From positions 1-64,000 of the forward strand of contig JAVBMF010000002.1 of NCBI GenBank assembly GCA_031552735.1: DNA of 64,000 bases. Direction: 5' to 3'. The stretch is from JAVBUY01 sp031552735. GTDB lineage: Bacteria; Bacillota; Clostridia; Christensenellales; Aristaeellaceae. Below, in pieces: positions 26,170 through 35,312 of the stretch. Under the pieces are notes generated by a model, which was not told where the DNA came from, did not search any database, and saw nothing but the letters and a program-made list of their open reading frames with translations. Position numbers and translations under genes: made by a program. Position 1 is the stretch's first letter; each line of letters begins with the position of its first letter.

Positions 26170-26600
26170 TTTCCCTTTGTTTGACACCCCGCTTTCTTTG
26201 TTTACTGTTTTTATCTTGTGCACATGTATCTTCCTTATACATATGATCTTGTTTTCATTGTTTTTGATTGTTACTTGCTTTATTGTGTATTTTTGTTTTC
26301 TCCTGTTTCTTTTATTTTCTTTGTGTTTTTTGTGTGCTATGTATCTTCATTTTCCTCTGTTTCATTTGATTATCTTTCTTTTTGCTATTATTTATTGTTC
26401 TTTGTTTTTTCACTATTCATTTTTTTCTTTTTTTATCTTTCTTTTTTATTTTATTGTGCTTTCCTTGTCTTTCTTGTTTTCTTTTATTCTTGTTATGTTT
26501 TATGTTTTTATTTTTATTTAGTACTCTTATGTTTTTTTGTTTTCACTTAATTCTATCTCATTTACCTGTTTCAACAGCATTTTCATGTTTCCACATAAAT
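26170..26600. other. Extremely T-rich tract
   Basis: About 430 bp in which the plus strand is mostly T with scattered C and G and few A, in an otherwise GC-rich window. All three plus frames give phenylalanine/leucine-rich nonsense, so it is not coding. It could act as an easily melted region or make a U-rich transcript. Confidence 0.85.
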
Positions 26601-26846
26601 CACTGTGGACGGAAAATAATCCTGTAACCGCAGAAAACCGAAACGTAAAAACGCAACCGCCGCAGAAGCGACGCATGCCCACGCCGTATGGCGACATATC
26701 GTGCGCTGCGCAGTCGTAAGGTTTCACAAACCCGCCTGCGGCAGAAACGCGCGCCGCGCAATCCATGGCACACTGCGCATCTTATTGTCTGCACGCATCA
26801 TCATGCGAGAGGGGAGATGACTTTGTCCTCACACGTGAGGACGCTG

Positions 26847-27285
26847 CGCGCACCTACGCATCTTCTTCGTATCCTGCGTTATGTGTCGAATACGTTTGCT
26901 CGCTGCATGCCTTCGCCTCTTGCGTTGCCTACGCAAGCATACGCCTGATTGCCGCGCACCTACGCATCTTCTTCGTATCCTACGCTACGCGCGCGATGCA
27001 CCATGCACGCGCATATCTAGCACGCTTTGTGCCGCACGCATACTGGCACGCGCATTGATTGGCGCGCACCTACGCATCTTCTTCGTATCCTGCGTTATGT
27101 GAGCGAATACGCTTGCTCGCTGCATGCCTTCGCCTCCTGCGTTGCTTACGCAAGCATACGCCTGATTGCCGCGCACCTACGCATCTTCTTCGCCTCCTAC
27201 GCTACGCGCGCGATGCACCATGCACGCGCATATCTAGCACGCTTTGTGCCGCACGCAACTGGCACGCGCATTGATTTGCGCAATA
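26847..27285. repeat. Two tandem 216-bp repeats, each with an internal 106-bp half repeat
   Basis: The word CACCTACGCATCTTCTTCG occurs at 26851, 26957, 27067 and 27174, giving a 216-bp unit present twice (26851-27066 and 27067-27282) and a half-unit similarity. The two units differ at few positions and by a single-base length change (TGTGTCGAA against TGTGAGCGAA), which breaks any shared reading frame and argues against coding. Each unit ends in a GCGCGATGCACCATGCACGCGC near-palindrome. Confidence 0.8.
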
Positions 27286-27762
27286 TCGTGCGGCAATATC
27301 TCGCGCATCCGTGCATGTACGAATGCGTATGCGCAGGGACCTTGCGCGCACAAACCGTCGGCGCGCTTTGTTTTCGTCCGCACAAACCTGCGCATACGGC
27401 GCACCAAGGCACGCCGTGCATCACACATTTTCCGTGCGGCAGAGCGCACAACATGCTTCCTGCGCACAGCGTATCATGTTTCGCACGCCACGACAAGCCG
27501 CTGATCGCGCATACGCTTTTCACAGACTGACGCATTTTCACACAAATCATCGCGCAAATTCGTGCGCCAAAGAATCACAGAAAATGCTTGCATTTTTCTA
27601 TTATTTTGTTTACAATGAAACAGTTGATAGGCTGGGTGAGCAGGGTCATGTTTTCTTTCGCACAAATTTCTGCACACAGCATTTCATGATTATCATGTTT
27701 ACATTTTTCAAAGATTCCCGCGCCGGTGCATATCGCGCCCGCGCCGCCGAACAGGAGGCACT

Positions 27763-30144
27763 ATGCTCAGCGACCTGATGCGCACCATCTACGACCAGCT
27801 AGACCGCGAAACGCTGCTGGCCGAGCTCAACCCGCAGGGCCGGGGCAATGTGCTGACCTTAACCTGCCCAAGCTGCGGCCAGCGCGAAGCGTACCTGTAC
27901 CGCGACGGCACGCGCATCCTGTGCAACCGCCGCAACAAGTGCGGCTACAGCGCCTCGCTGTGGGACTATATTGCCGCGCGCGATGCCCTTGACCCGCAGG
28001 GCACGCTGATGGCGCTGGCAAAGGCCGCGCACGTCACGCTGCCCGAACGCGGCGAAGCCTCGCCGACGTATGCGCGCGAGTTAAGCCGCCAGGCGCTGCT
28101 GGCCCGCGCCATCGAGTCAATGCGTGCCGCGCTGTTCACGCCGGAAGGCAAGGCGACGCTGACCTACCTGATCGCTCGCGGCTGGACCGAGGAAACCGCG
28201 CGCGCCGCCGGATTCGGCCATTATCCGCGACAGGGCACGCTGAAAAAACTGCTGGCGCAAGACGGCGCCGACCTGACCGCCATTGACAACGACGACTTTT
28301 CGCTGTTCTCGCCCGCCTCGCTGGGCGATACGCACACGCTGGCCATCCCGTACTACGACGCGTATGGCCGCCCGGAAGGCGTGATCGTCCGCGCGATCGC
28401 TCCGCTGGGCGAGCAGGGGCGCAAGTACCTGTTCAACCGCGGCGTCAAGCGCGGCGCACACTTCTTCCATCTGGAGGCCGCCGGGCGCACCGACACGCTG
28501 ATCGTGGTCGAGGGCTACATCGACGCACTGATGGCCGACGCGGTGGGCATCGGCGCGGTGGTGGCCACCGGCGGCAGCCGCGTCACGCGCCAGCAGCTCG
28601 ACGAGGCGATCCGGCGCGGGGTCAAGCGCTTTGTGCTGGCGCTGGACAACGCCGAGATGGACAAGGCCGGGCGCGAGGGCGCGCTGGCCGCCATACAGGC
28701 CATTCATCAGGCAGGGGGGCGCGCGTATGTGTCGCCGCTGCCCGCCGGATACAAGGACCCCGACGAGCTGATGCGCAGCGGCAAGGATGGCGTCGAGGCA
28801 TTCAAACAAAGCCTGGCCGAGCCGCGCAGCGCCGCTAGCTGGGCCGCCGAGATGCTGCTGGCCGAGTACGGCCTGCCCCTGCCAGTGGCCGGTCAGATGG
28901 CCGAAGCACCCACCGACAAGCTGCTGCGCGACAAGGTGCTGGACGACGCGATGGCTTTCGCCCGCGCGTTCACTGACCCGATCAGCCCGGCGGACTACCT
29001 AGAGCCAATCGCGCTGGCGCTGGGGCTGCCGCGGCAGACCTTGCAGCTGGAATACGAAGCCTATACCGAGCGCATCCAGCACGCCGCCAAGAACGACGCG
29101 CTGAAAAAACTCTCCGTACAGATCGCCCAGCGCGTGCACGAGGACGCCACCGACGACCTGTCCGGCGCGGTGCGCACGCAGCTGGACGAGATCGACCAGC
29201 GCTACGACGCGCGCATCCTGCGCCCCTATACGCTAGACGCGCTGAGCGACGACCTGAAAAACGCGCCCGACGGATTGCGAACCGGGTTCACCTCGCTGGA
29301 CAAACTGCTGACCATCCCGCAAGGCGCCATCACGCTGGTCGCCGCGCGGCCCTCGCACGGCAAAACCACCATGCTGACCAACCTGTTCCTGCGCATGATC
29401 GCACAGTATCCTGAGGACAGCTTCGCCTTCTTCAGCTACGAGGAAACCCGCGCCGCGCTGGCGGTCAACATGATCAACATCCTCGGCGGCAAGAAGCTGA
29501 ACGACCGCAAGAACAAGTACGCCATCTCGCAGTACTTCGCGCGCGGAGGGACAGACCTGAACGGCCGCAAGGTGCCCGAGCTGGACCGTGCGTGGCAGAC
29601 CTTTGGCGAGCTGGTCGATTCGGGCCGCCTGCAACTGTTCGAGGAAAGCCTGGACGCCGATACGCTGGCCGCGATGATCGTGCGCGAAAAGCGCAAGAAC
29701 CCGCGCCTGAAAGCGGTGTTCATCGACTATCTGCAAAAGGTGCGCTGGAGCGGCGCGCAAGCGCCCAGCCGTCAGGTGGAATTGCAGCGCATCTCCGGCC
29801 GATTGCTCGATGCCGCGAAGGCCGCGGGCATCCCGGTCATCTTGGCGGCACAGCTGGGCCGCCCAGCCAAGGGACGCGATGCCAAGGAGGACACCCGCAA
29901 GGGCGTGCGCCTGGACAACCTACGCGAGTCCGGCGACATGGAGCAGGACGCCAATCTGGTGCTGGGGCTATTCAACGAGGCCATGCACCAGAGCGAGGAG
30001 GACGGCGGCGAGGTGGACGACAAAAACCAGCACATCACCGTCACGATCCTGAAAAACCGCAACGGCATGGCGGGGGCCACCATCCCCATGCGCTTTGAGC
30101 CGCAGATACTGACCATTCTGGACGAGAACAAGGGTGCTTTGTAA
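27763..30144 (+). CDS. Primase-helicase fusion protein
   Basis: The protein has 793 residues; AGGAGGC precedes the ATG. An N-terminal zinc ribbon uses C35, C38, C54 and C60. A primase TOPRIM domain follows, with E250-G251 in VVEGYIDALM, D295 in LALDNAEMD and the KDPDEL motif at 331-336. The C-terminal half is a DnaB-type helicase: Walker A ARPSHGKTT (528-536), glutamate E560 in FFSYEE, Walker B VFIDYLQ (652-658), LAAQLGR (694-700), LRESGDMEQDA (720-730) and KNRNG. This T7 gp4/Twinkle-like layout primes and unwinds at a replicon fork. It heads the replication gene cluster. Confidence 0.93.
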   Translation: MLSDLMRTIYDQLDRETLLAELNPQGRGNVLTLTCPSCGQREAYLYRDGTRILCNRRNKCGYSASLWDYIAARDALDPQGTLMALAKAAHVTLPERGEASPTYARELSRQALLARAIESMRAALFTPEGKATLTYLIARGWTEETARAAGFGHYPRQGTLKKLLAQDGADLTAIDNDDFSLFSPASLGDTHTLAIPYYDAYGRPEGVIVRAIAPLGEQGRKYLFNRGVKRGAHFFHLEAAGRTDTLIVVEGYIDALMADAVGIGAVVATGGSRVTRQQLDEAIRRGVKRFVLALDNAEMDKAGREGALAAIQAIHQAGGRAYVSPLPAGYKDPDELMRSGKDGVEAFKQSLAEPRSAASWAAEMLLAEYGLPLPVAGQMAEAPTDKLLRDKVLDDAMAFARAFTDPISPADYLEPIALALGLPRQTLQLEYEAYTERIQHAAKNDALKKLSVQIAQRVHEDATDDLSGAVRTQLDEIDQRYDARILRPYTLDALSDDLKNAPDGLRTGFTSLDKLLTIPQGAITLVAARPSHGKTTMLTNLFLRMIAQYPEDSFAFFSYEETRAALAVNMINILGGKKLNDRKNKYAISQYFARGGTDLNGRKVPELDRAWQTFGELVDSGRLQLFEESLDADTLAAMIVREKRKNPRLKAVFIDYLQKVRWSGAQAPSRQVELQRISGRLLDAAKAAGIPVILAAQLGRPAKGRDAKEDTRKGVRLDNLRESGDMEQDANLVLGLFNEAMHQSEEDGGEVDDKNQHITVTILKNRNGMAGATIPMRFEPQILTILDENKGAL

Positions 30145-30439
30145 TGCGTCCTGCGCGTTGAAGGGCTTGGGATGTATCGCGCCCGCGCGCATTCGGCCAA
30201 CCACTGTGCATTGCACGCCCCTCTCAAACGCGCCAGAACGCGTTCTCACGCGATTTGCGCACGGACGACTAAAACCGCGTCCGCCGCGCAAAAACCGCGC
30301 TGCGGGGCGCACAGCTTGTCTGTGGATGCCCTGAGGCGCGTTTGCTGGCGATATAAGGCGATTTGCCGGATTTTATGGGGAAAGATGCGTTTTTTCGCAA
30401 AAACCGCGCTACGGGGCGCTGAGAGCGTCTGGGAGGCAT
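30145..30439. other. Gap with a 23-bp direct repeat
   Basis: No gene is seen. Two 23-bp repeats, differing by one base, lie at 30288-30310 and 30397-30419 (core AAAAACCGCGCT.CGGGGCGC). The second ends about 20 bp before the next gene. They may be binding sites, for example for the partition proteins encoded just downstream. Confidence 0.55.
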
Positions 30440-30997
30440 ATGGGCAAAGACTACATCCAAGCGTATCTGGACGCGCTGGCCGGGGAACACCGGCTGGCCG
30501 ACAAAGCGCAGCAACAACAGCTAGAGCAGCGGCTGCGCGCGGCGTGCGATCAGCTTGAAGCACCGTATCGCGAGGCGATCCGCTTGCGGGGACTGTCCGA
30601 CGAACTGCGCGGGCGCATTACGCACGGCATTGCGCAGGGCATGCCGGAGCACGCGCTGCTGGAACTGGCGCTGGACTGCATCGCCGCGCTGTGCGGGGAC
30701 GAGGCCTTCGCCAAGCACAACCGCGCCGCGCTGGCCGCCAGAGACGCCCACCCCGACACCGCGCCGGATGCCGCGCGCGAACAGGCGCTGCGGCGCGAAT
30801 ACAACTACCTGCTGACCCGCGTGCGCAGCGTGATGGCCTATGCCGCCGATGCGCGCGTGCCCATCGAGGAGCGCCAGCGCACCCTGTCCACCCTGGAGGA
30901 CGTGCAGACCCGCATGCTGACCGTGCTGCACGACCTGGGCCAATATACCGCAGACGAAGCCGCCAACGGGTTCGCGGGCTATGACCCCGAACCTTGA
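30440..30997 (+). CDS. Unknown 185-residue protein of the replication cluster
   Basis: GGGAGGC lies close before the ATG. The protein is strongly helical and charged, with two helical blocks (about 1-85 and 108-170) joined by a short proline-containing linker, and has no signal peptide or membrane segment. I recognise no family. It sits between the primase-helicase gene and parA (41 bp to parA) on the same strand, so a role in replication or partition is a reasonable guess from context alone. Confidence 0.7.
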   Translation: MGKDYIQAYLDALAGEHRLADKAQQQQLEQRLRAACDQLEAPYREAIRLRGLSDELRGRITHGIAQGMPEHALLELALDCIAALCGDEAFAKHNRAALAARDAHPDTAPDAAREQALRREYNYLLTRVRSVMAYAADARVPIEERQRTLSTLEDVQTRMLTVLHDLGQYTADEAANGFAGYDPEP

Positions 30998-31037
30998 GCA
31001 ATAGATTCTTCACGCACCGACGAAAAGGAGAGAATGT

Positions 31038-31805
31038 ATGACGCGCATCATCGCCATGGTCAACCAAAAGGGTGGCGTGGGCAAAACCACCTCGGCTATT
31101 AACCTAGGCGCGGCGCTGGCCGCCGCCGGAAAACGCGTGCTGCTGGTCGATATGGACCCGCAAAGCAACCTGTCCACCAGCCTGGGCATTGACGCCTATG
31201 GCTCGGGCAAGACCATCTACGAGGTGCTGCGCGGCGATTTGCCCGCGCGCGAGGCTGTGATGGAGCGGCACAATTACTTCGTGCTGCCCGCGTCGATCGA
31301 CCTGTCCGGCGCGGAGATCGAGCTGTCCACCGCCGCCGGGCGCGAGTTTCTGCTGACCGAGGCGATGGAAGGGCTGGCGCCGGAGTATGACTATGTGATC
31401 ATGGATTGCGCGCCGTCACTGGGGCTGCTGACACTGGGCGCGCTGACCTTTGCCGGCGAGGTGTTCATCCCGCTGCAAAGCGAGTTTCTGGCCTTGCAGG
31501 GCATGAGCAAGCTGCTGCAAACCGTGGACGTGGTGCAGCGCCGCCTAAACCGCAAGCTGAAAATCTCCGGCATCATCGGCACGCTCTACGATCAGCGCAA
31601 GAAACTTAACCGCGAGGTCATCCAGAAGATTTCCGAGTACTTCGACGACCGGCTGTTCGCCACACTGATCCGCGATAACGTGGCGCTGGCCGAAGCGCCC
31701 AGCTACGGCAAGGACATTTTCGAATACAGGCCCGATTCGACCGGCGCGCAGGACTATACCGCGCTGGCGCAGGAAGTAATCGCCCAGGAGGTGCAGCATG
31801 GCTAA
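31038..31805 (+). CDS. parA: ParA/Soj-family partition ATPase
   Basis: The protein has 255 residues. The deviant Walker A motif KGGVGKTT begins at residue 11, with VLLVDMDPQSN as the A' motif and YVIMDCAPSLGLLT as Walker B. It has no N-terminal DNA-binding extension, which places it with the short chromosomal-type and class Ib plasmid ParA proteins. It binds DNA non-specifically with ATP and moves the partition complex. The stop overlaps the start of the ribbon-helix-helix gene by 8 bp. AAAGGAGA precedes the ATG. Confidence 0.95.
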   Translation: MTRIIAMVNQKGGVGKTTSAINLGAALAAAGKRVLLVDMDPQSNLSTSLGIDAYGSGKTIYEVLRGDLPAREAVMERHNYFVLPASIDLSGAEIELSTAAGREFLLTEAMEGLAPEYDYVIMDCAPSLGLLTLGALTFAGEVFIPLQSEFLALQGMSKLLQTVDVVQRRLNRKLKISGIIGTLYDQRKKLNREVIQKISEYFDDRLFATLIRDNVALAEAPSYGKDIFEYRPDSTGAQDYTALAQEVIAQEVQHG

Positions 31806-32328
31806 CAAAAACCCGCCGTCCTCGCGCATGGGCAGCGATCCGCTAAGCTGGATCCGCAACACGCGCGACGACGAAACGCAGGCGCAGGAGACTGCGCTGC
31901 CCGAGCAGCCCGCCACGCCCACCCGCACCGCGCGGCCCAAGATGGAGACGGTGGTGCTGCCCGATCCCGCGCCGGTCAAACCCGCCGAGCCCGCGCCCAA
32001 GGCGCAGGCCAAGGAGCATCCCGCCGCCGCCACGCCGCAAATACCGCTGGATGCCGACCAGCTGCAACAGATGTTGCAGGCCATGCTGGCCGGTGGCACC
32101 GCGCCCGCCAAGCGCGGCCGCCCGCGCTCGAACTTCCGCGAGGTCACCAAAGCCTCGCAGGAAGGGCTGCCGGAGCACTGGACGCGCGCCACCTTTATCG
32201 TGCAGGAGGACCTGCTCGATACGCTCAAGGACTACGCCTATACCGAGCGCATCACCATCCGCGACGCGGTGCAGGAGGCGCTGACGCAGTACTTGCAGGG
32301 CAAAAAGGTCATCCGCAGAAAACGATAG
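31798..32328 (+). CDS. Ribbon-helix-helix partition partner (ParB-like)
   Basis: The protein has 176 residues. Residues of about 1-120 are a proline, alanine and glutamine-rich disordered tail containing a basic KRGRPRSNFRE patch. The last 45 or so residues form a ribbon-helix-helix fold (ATFIVQEDLLDTLKDYAYTE, then IRDAVQEALTQYLQGKK). Its overlap with parA is typical of two-gene partition cassettes in which this protein binds the centromere and represses the operon. It lacks the HTH/CTP-binding core of the classic ParB family. Confidence 0.82.
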   Translation: MANKNPPSSRMGSDPLSWIRNTRDDETQAQETALPEQPATPTRTARPKMETVVLPDPAPVKPAEPAPKAQAKEHPAAATPQIPLDADQLQQMLQAMLAGGTAPAKRGRPRSNFREVTKASQEGLPEHWTRATFIVQEDLLDTLKDYAYTERITIRDAVQEALTQYLQGKKVIRRKR

Positions 32329-32383
32329 GGGACTGATTGGCGTAAAGGGCACCCTTCCCCGGCCCGCTTTCGCAAAAATCCAC

Positions 32384-32412
32384 AAAAACCTCCCCCTGCG
32401 GGAGGTTTTTTG
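32384..32412 (+). terminator. Terminator after the partition genes
   Basis: Stem AAAAACCTCCC / GGGAGGTTTTT with a short loop and a run of T. It separates the partition genes from the following two-gene replication unit. Confidence 0.85.
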
Positions 32413-32500
32413 TCCCATCATGGAGAACCCTTCCGCAACGCAACCGACGCATATGTGCGTTGCGCCTGGATCACCAGCGCAACGGGAAACAGGGGATCGC

Positions 32501-33733
32501 ATGAAAAAAGACATCAAACAACTGCTGCGCGAGCAAAAACTGACCGGGGATCTGGTCGGTCAGATTCTGATCCAAGACATGGTCAACTCCTATCAGCAGC
32601 AGTTGCCCGGCGCCAAAAACACCGAGCAGCTCTTGTCCGAGCGCGACAAGCAGCAGTTGGTGGCGGCGCTGAGCACGCCGGAGGAAATTCAGGTTTACGC
32701 ACAGTACAAGCAGGTGCAGCGCTATTTGCTGCAAGCCCGGCTGTACTACATGCTGGCCTGGCAGCGCGCCGAGATCAACTATCTGCGCGTGGTCTCCACC
32801 CTGAATCAGCTTGAGGGCAACGAGGACCTGTTCGGCTCGCTGCGGCAAATCCCCAAGTGGAGCACGCGCGAGGCCGTCGCCGAAGCGGTGCGCGAGGAAG
32901 AGCATCGCCGCGCGCACCTGATGCTGACCAGCCGCGAGTGCCTGACGATGATGATGCACATCATCCGTCAGGATAAACAACATCCGTTGTTTCGGGCGAT
33001 AGAGCGGGTCTTTTACAACATCCCGGGCAAGGGCGAGGACGCCGCGCGGCTTGAAAAGCTCCAGCGCGACTTCCCCGACGCCTATCAGACCCTTGTCGAT
33101 CAGCTTTCGGTCATTCCCGGCTTTTCGGCCAAGAATCTGGAGCGCACGATCTCGCTGACCGCCGCACGCGACGCCGGGCTGGACTTGGTCACCATGCTGC
33201 ATGGCACGCCGATCCAGCAGCTCTCGCCCTATGGATTCGCCGAAATGCTGGGCGGTGCAACCCCCCCGGACTTCAACCATCCCGAGGAATACTCCTTTCT
33301 GTCGGCCATTGAAAGCTTGGGCACTTCGCTGTACCGCCGCTTTTTTGAGTTTATGGACGCCCAGCGCGAGATATATGCCAACCGCGCCGCAATGACCCTG
33401 CTGGGCGAACGCATCGGCGTGTCCAATCTGGAGGTGTTCTTGCCCGAACAACTGCCCGAGGACATGGCCGAGCAAATGCTGCAAGCCATTCTGGATATCG
33501 AGGACTGGGTCGTCACCTGCGACCAGAACGATCCCAAGTTCCGCGAGTTTCTTGGCATGCTGGAGCCAACGATTCTTCAGATCGGCCCGGAGTTGCCCAC
33601 CCCGGAGGGACTTGCCGCCGCACGCGCGGCGCTGGCCGATCTGTCCATCGTCGAAAACCCCGTGGCGCTGCTGGGCCTGCTGATGCAACGCGCGCCATTG
33701 CGCATGCCCCAGGGAGAAGGTGACCGGCCATGA
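32501..33733 (+). CDS. Unknown 410-residue protein encoded upstream of the initiator
   Basis: The start is taken as the ATG at 32501 (MKKDIKQLLREQK) after AGGGGA; an in-frame ATG at 32420 lies almost on the terminator. The protein is soluble and largely helical, with no motif I recognise. Its stop overlaps the initiator start (ATGA at 33730-33733), so the two are translationally coupled. An inverted repeat, ACGCATATGTGCGT, lies about 50 bp before the start and could be an operator. A replication-accessory or copy-control role is inferred from position only. Confidence 0.75.
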   Translation: MKKDIKQLLREQKLTGDLVGQILIQDMVNSYQQQLPGAKNTEQLLSERDKQQLVAALSTPEEIQVYAQYKQVQRYLLQARLYYMLAWQRAEINYLRVVSTLNQLEGNEDLFGSLRQIPKWSTREAVAEAVREEEHRRAHLMLTSRECLTMMMHIIRQDKQHPLFRAIERVFYNIPGKGEDAARLEKLQRDFPDAYQTLVDQLSVIPGFSAKNLERTISLTAARDAGLDLVTMLHGTPIQQLSPYGFAEMLGGATPPDFNHPEEYSFLSAIESLGTSLYRRFFEFMDAQREIYANRAAMTLLGERIGVSNLEVFLPEQLPEDMAEQMLQAILDIEDWVVTCDQNDPKFREFLGMLEPTILQIGPELPTPEGLAAARAALADLSIVENPVALLGLLMQRAPLRMPQGEGDRP

Positions 33734-34977
33734 CCACCAACCGCCGCAAAACCGTCGCGCTGGAGCGAATCCTCGTGTCGGAAGCCGCGCCGGTCGAGCT
33801 GACGCAGTCGCCGGTGTACATCATGCCCGAGGCGGCGCAGGAGTTTATCAAGGTGACCCTGCACTCCGAAAAGCTGAAATTCGGCCACAAGCCGTCGCGC
33901 ACCGGGCAGATTGATGTGTTTGACCTGCTCGACAGCGGCGAGGGCAAGAGCATCGAGGCCCGCGAAGAGGACAAGGAGCTGGCCCGCGAGCAGGGGCTGA
34001 CGGTCATCGGGCTGGACTTCTCGCTGGCACAGAACAAGGCGCTGCACGCGGTACAGACGCTGCTGTCGCGCACCGATTACCAGGGCAACATGCCCCAGCG
34101 CTACATCAGCGATCCCAACAACGTGTTCGCCTTTACCGGCACGCTGCCGGTGCTGAAGTTCTCGGTCAGCGAGTATCTGGACGCGTTTGGCGTCACCAAG
34201 TACCAAACCAAGCGCGGCAAGATGGAATACGCCTCGGCCGAGCGCGAAGAGGCGCTGAAAGCCTTGCGCGATCTGGAAAAACCGGTGATCATGGTGTACA
34301 ACCGCGTCATCCGCCGCGACCAGCAGAACCGCCTGCTGCACGACGCGATCCGCACCGTGCGCCCGCTGTTAAACATCGTCGAAGGCTTCCGCGATTTGAC
34401 CGAGGCCGAGCTGGAAGGCATCCAGCAGGGCGCCAGCGGCGCGGAGCGGCTCAGCCACATCGTCATCGAGCCGTCGGTGGTGCTGGTCGATCAGGTCAAC
34501 AAGTACTTTGTGCTAAAGCCCGCCAACCTCTATCAGGAGCTGCGCATCAAGTTTGGCAAGACCGACAAGAAGCTGGCACTGTTCATCGAATACCTGCTGG
34601 CCAAAGCCGCCGACTATGCGCGGCACAAGCGTTCGCTCAACGACATCCGGCTAAAGATCGAAACGCTGGCGTACGGCCTGCGCATGGACGCGCTGATCAA
34701 TACGCGCCAATCCAAGCGCATCCTGACCACGCTGGTGGATTTCTTTGACAAGGCGCAGGCGCTGGGCTATGTGGGCCGCTACGCCATCCGCGAAGGCGCG
34801 ACGCCGCTGGGCGGTGTGGTGGAGTTTTCGATGGTGCCGGGCAAGGTCTACTATCCCAAGGCACTGCAAGAGGCCATGCTGGCCGGGGAACTGCCCGATG
34901 TGGGCGATGGCGCTTTCGATGATGAGGAAGAGGCGCTGAACGCGCCGGGACAGATGGATTTGCTGGATCAACTATAG
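33730..34977 (+). CDS. Probable iteron-binding replication initiator
   Basis: The protein has 415 residues. A segment near 95-185 (LDFSLAQNKALHAVQTLLSRT, then LKFSVSEYLDAFGV and ALRDLEKPVIMVYNR) has the helix and strand order of a winged-helix domain as in Rep_3 and TrfA-like initiators. A second basic helical part follows at about 280-345. The assignment rests mainly on context: 17 direct iterons, a DnaA box and an AT-rich stretch lie just downstream, and primase-helicase and partition genes lie upstream. I cannot name a family with certainty. Confidence 0.65.
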   Translation: MTTNRRKTVALERILVSEAAPVELTQSPVYIMPEAAQEFIKVTLHSEKLKFGHKPSRTGQIDVFDLLDSGEGKSIEAREEDKELAREQGLTVIGLDFSLAQNKALHAVQTLLSRTDYQGNMPQRYISDPNNVFAFTGTLPVLKFSVSEYLDAFGVTKYQTKRGKMEYASAEREEALKALRDLEKPVIMVYNRVIRRDQQNRLLHDAIRTVRPLLNIVEGFRDLTEAELEGIQQGASGAERLSHIVIEPSVVLVDQVNKYFVLKPANLYQELRIKFGKTDKKLALFIEYLLAKAADYARHKRSLNDIRLKIETLAYGLRMDALINTRQSKRILTTLVDFFDKAQALGYVGRYAIREGATPLGGVVEFSMVPGKVYYPKALQEAMLAGELPDVGDGAFDDEEEALNAPGQMDLLDQL

Positions 34978-34990
34978 CGCTGCGCGTTCG

Positions 34991-35015
34991 AGGGGAAAGC
35001 CGATGGCTTTCCCCT
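34991..35015 (+). terminator. Hairpin after the initiator gene
   Basis: Perfect 10-bp stem AGGGGAAAGC / GCTTTCCCCT with a CGATG loop, 14 bp after the stop; no U-run follows. Confidence 0.5.
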
Positions 35016-35019
35016 CGGT

Positions 35020-35255
35020 TTACGGGCATGATTCCCTCCGCAGGCTACGGGAATCGCCCCGCACGCGGGGCAAAGCCCCGCGATACGAATTTGTATGGGG
35101 GTGCGCCCCCATACCCCCGGGGGTAGGGGGAAACCTGTTTGCTCGTTTTCTCCCGGGGTTTCAGGGGTCGCAACCCCTGACCCTGATCGTGTCAGGCGGC
35201 TTTGCCGCCTGCGCGGGGCGATTCCCGTAGCCTGCGGAGGGAATCATGCCCGTAA
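35020..35255. repeat. 236-bp hairpin cluster closed by a perfect 43-bp inverted repeat
   Basis: The arms 35020-35062 and 35213-35255 are exact reverse complements over 43 bp (outer end TTACGGGCATGATTCCC). Inside are further hairpins: CGGGGCAAAGCCCCG, TATGGGGGTGCGCCCCCATA, AGGGGTCGCAACCCCT and CAGGCGGCTTTGCCGCCTG. It has no coding capacity. It may be a single-strand initiation signal, a structured RNA or a mobile inverted-repeat element. Confidence 0.85.
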
Positions 35256-35312
35256 TCTCAAGAAAACGCAACATGCGTTTTCTTGAAGAGCGCAGCGCAG
35301 CGAAACCCCATA

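Larger units (their letters stand above)
25886..27762. other. Gene-free 1.9-kb region upstream of the replication genes
   Basis: No credible gene is seen. In order it holds the minus-strand promoter above, a possible plus-strand promoter (TTGACA 26181-26186, 16 nt, TACTGT 26203-26208), a T-rich tract, a 216-bp tandem repeat and about 470 bp of GC-rich sequence rich in GCGC/TGCGCA words. Gene orientation switches here from minus (left) to plus (right). Confidence 0.7.

Noticed and set aside
26218..26627. Plus-strand frames that look like multi-helix membrane proteins.
   Set aside because: All three frames give phenylalanine-rich strings purely because the DNA is T-rich; there are no consistent ribosome sites.
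26688..27778. Several open frames of 60-170 codons in the repeat region.
   Set aside because: They cross the tandem repeats, and the repeat copies differ by a one-base shift, so no frame is preserved.
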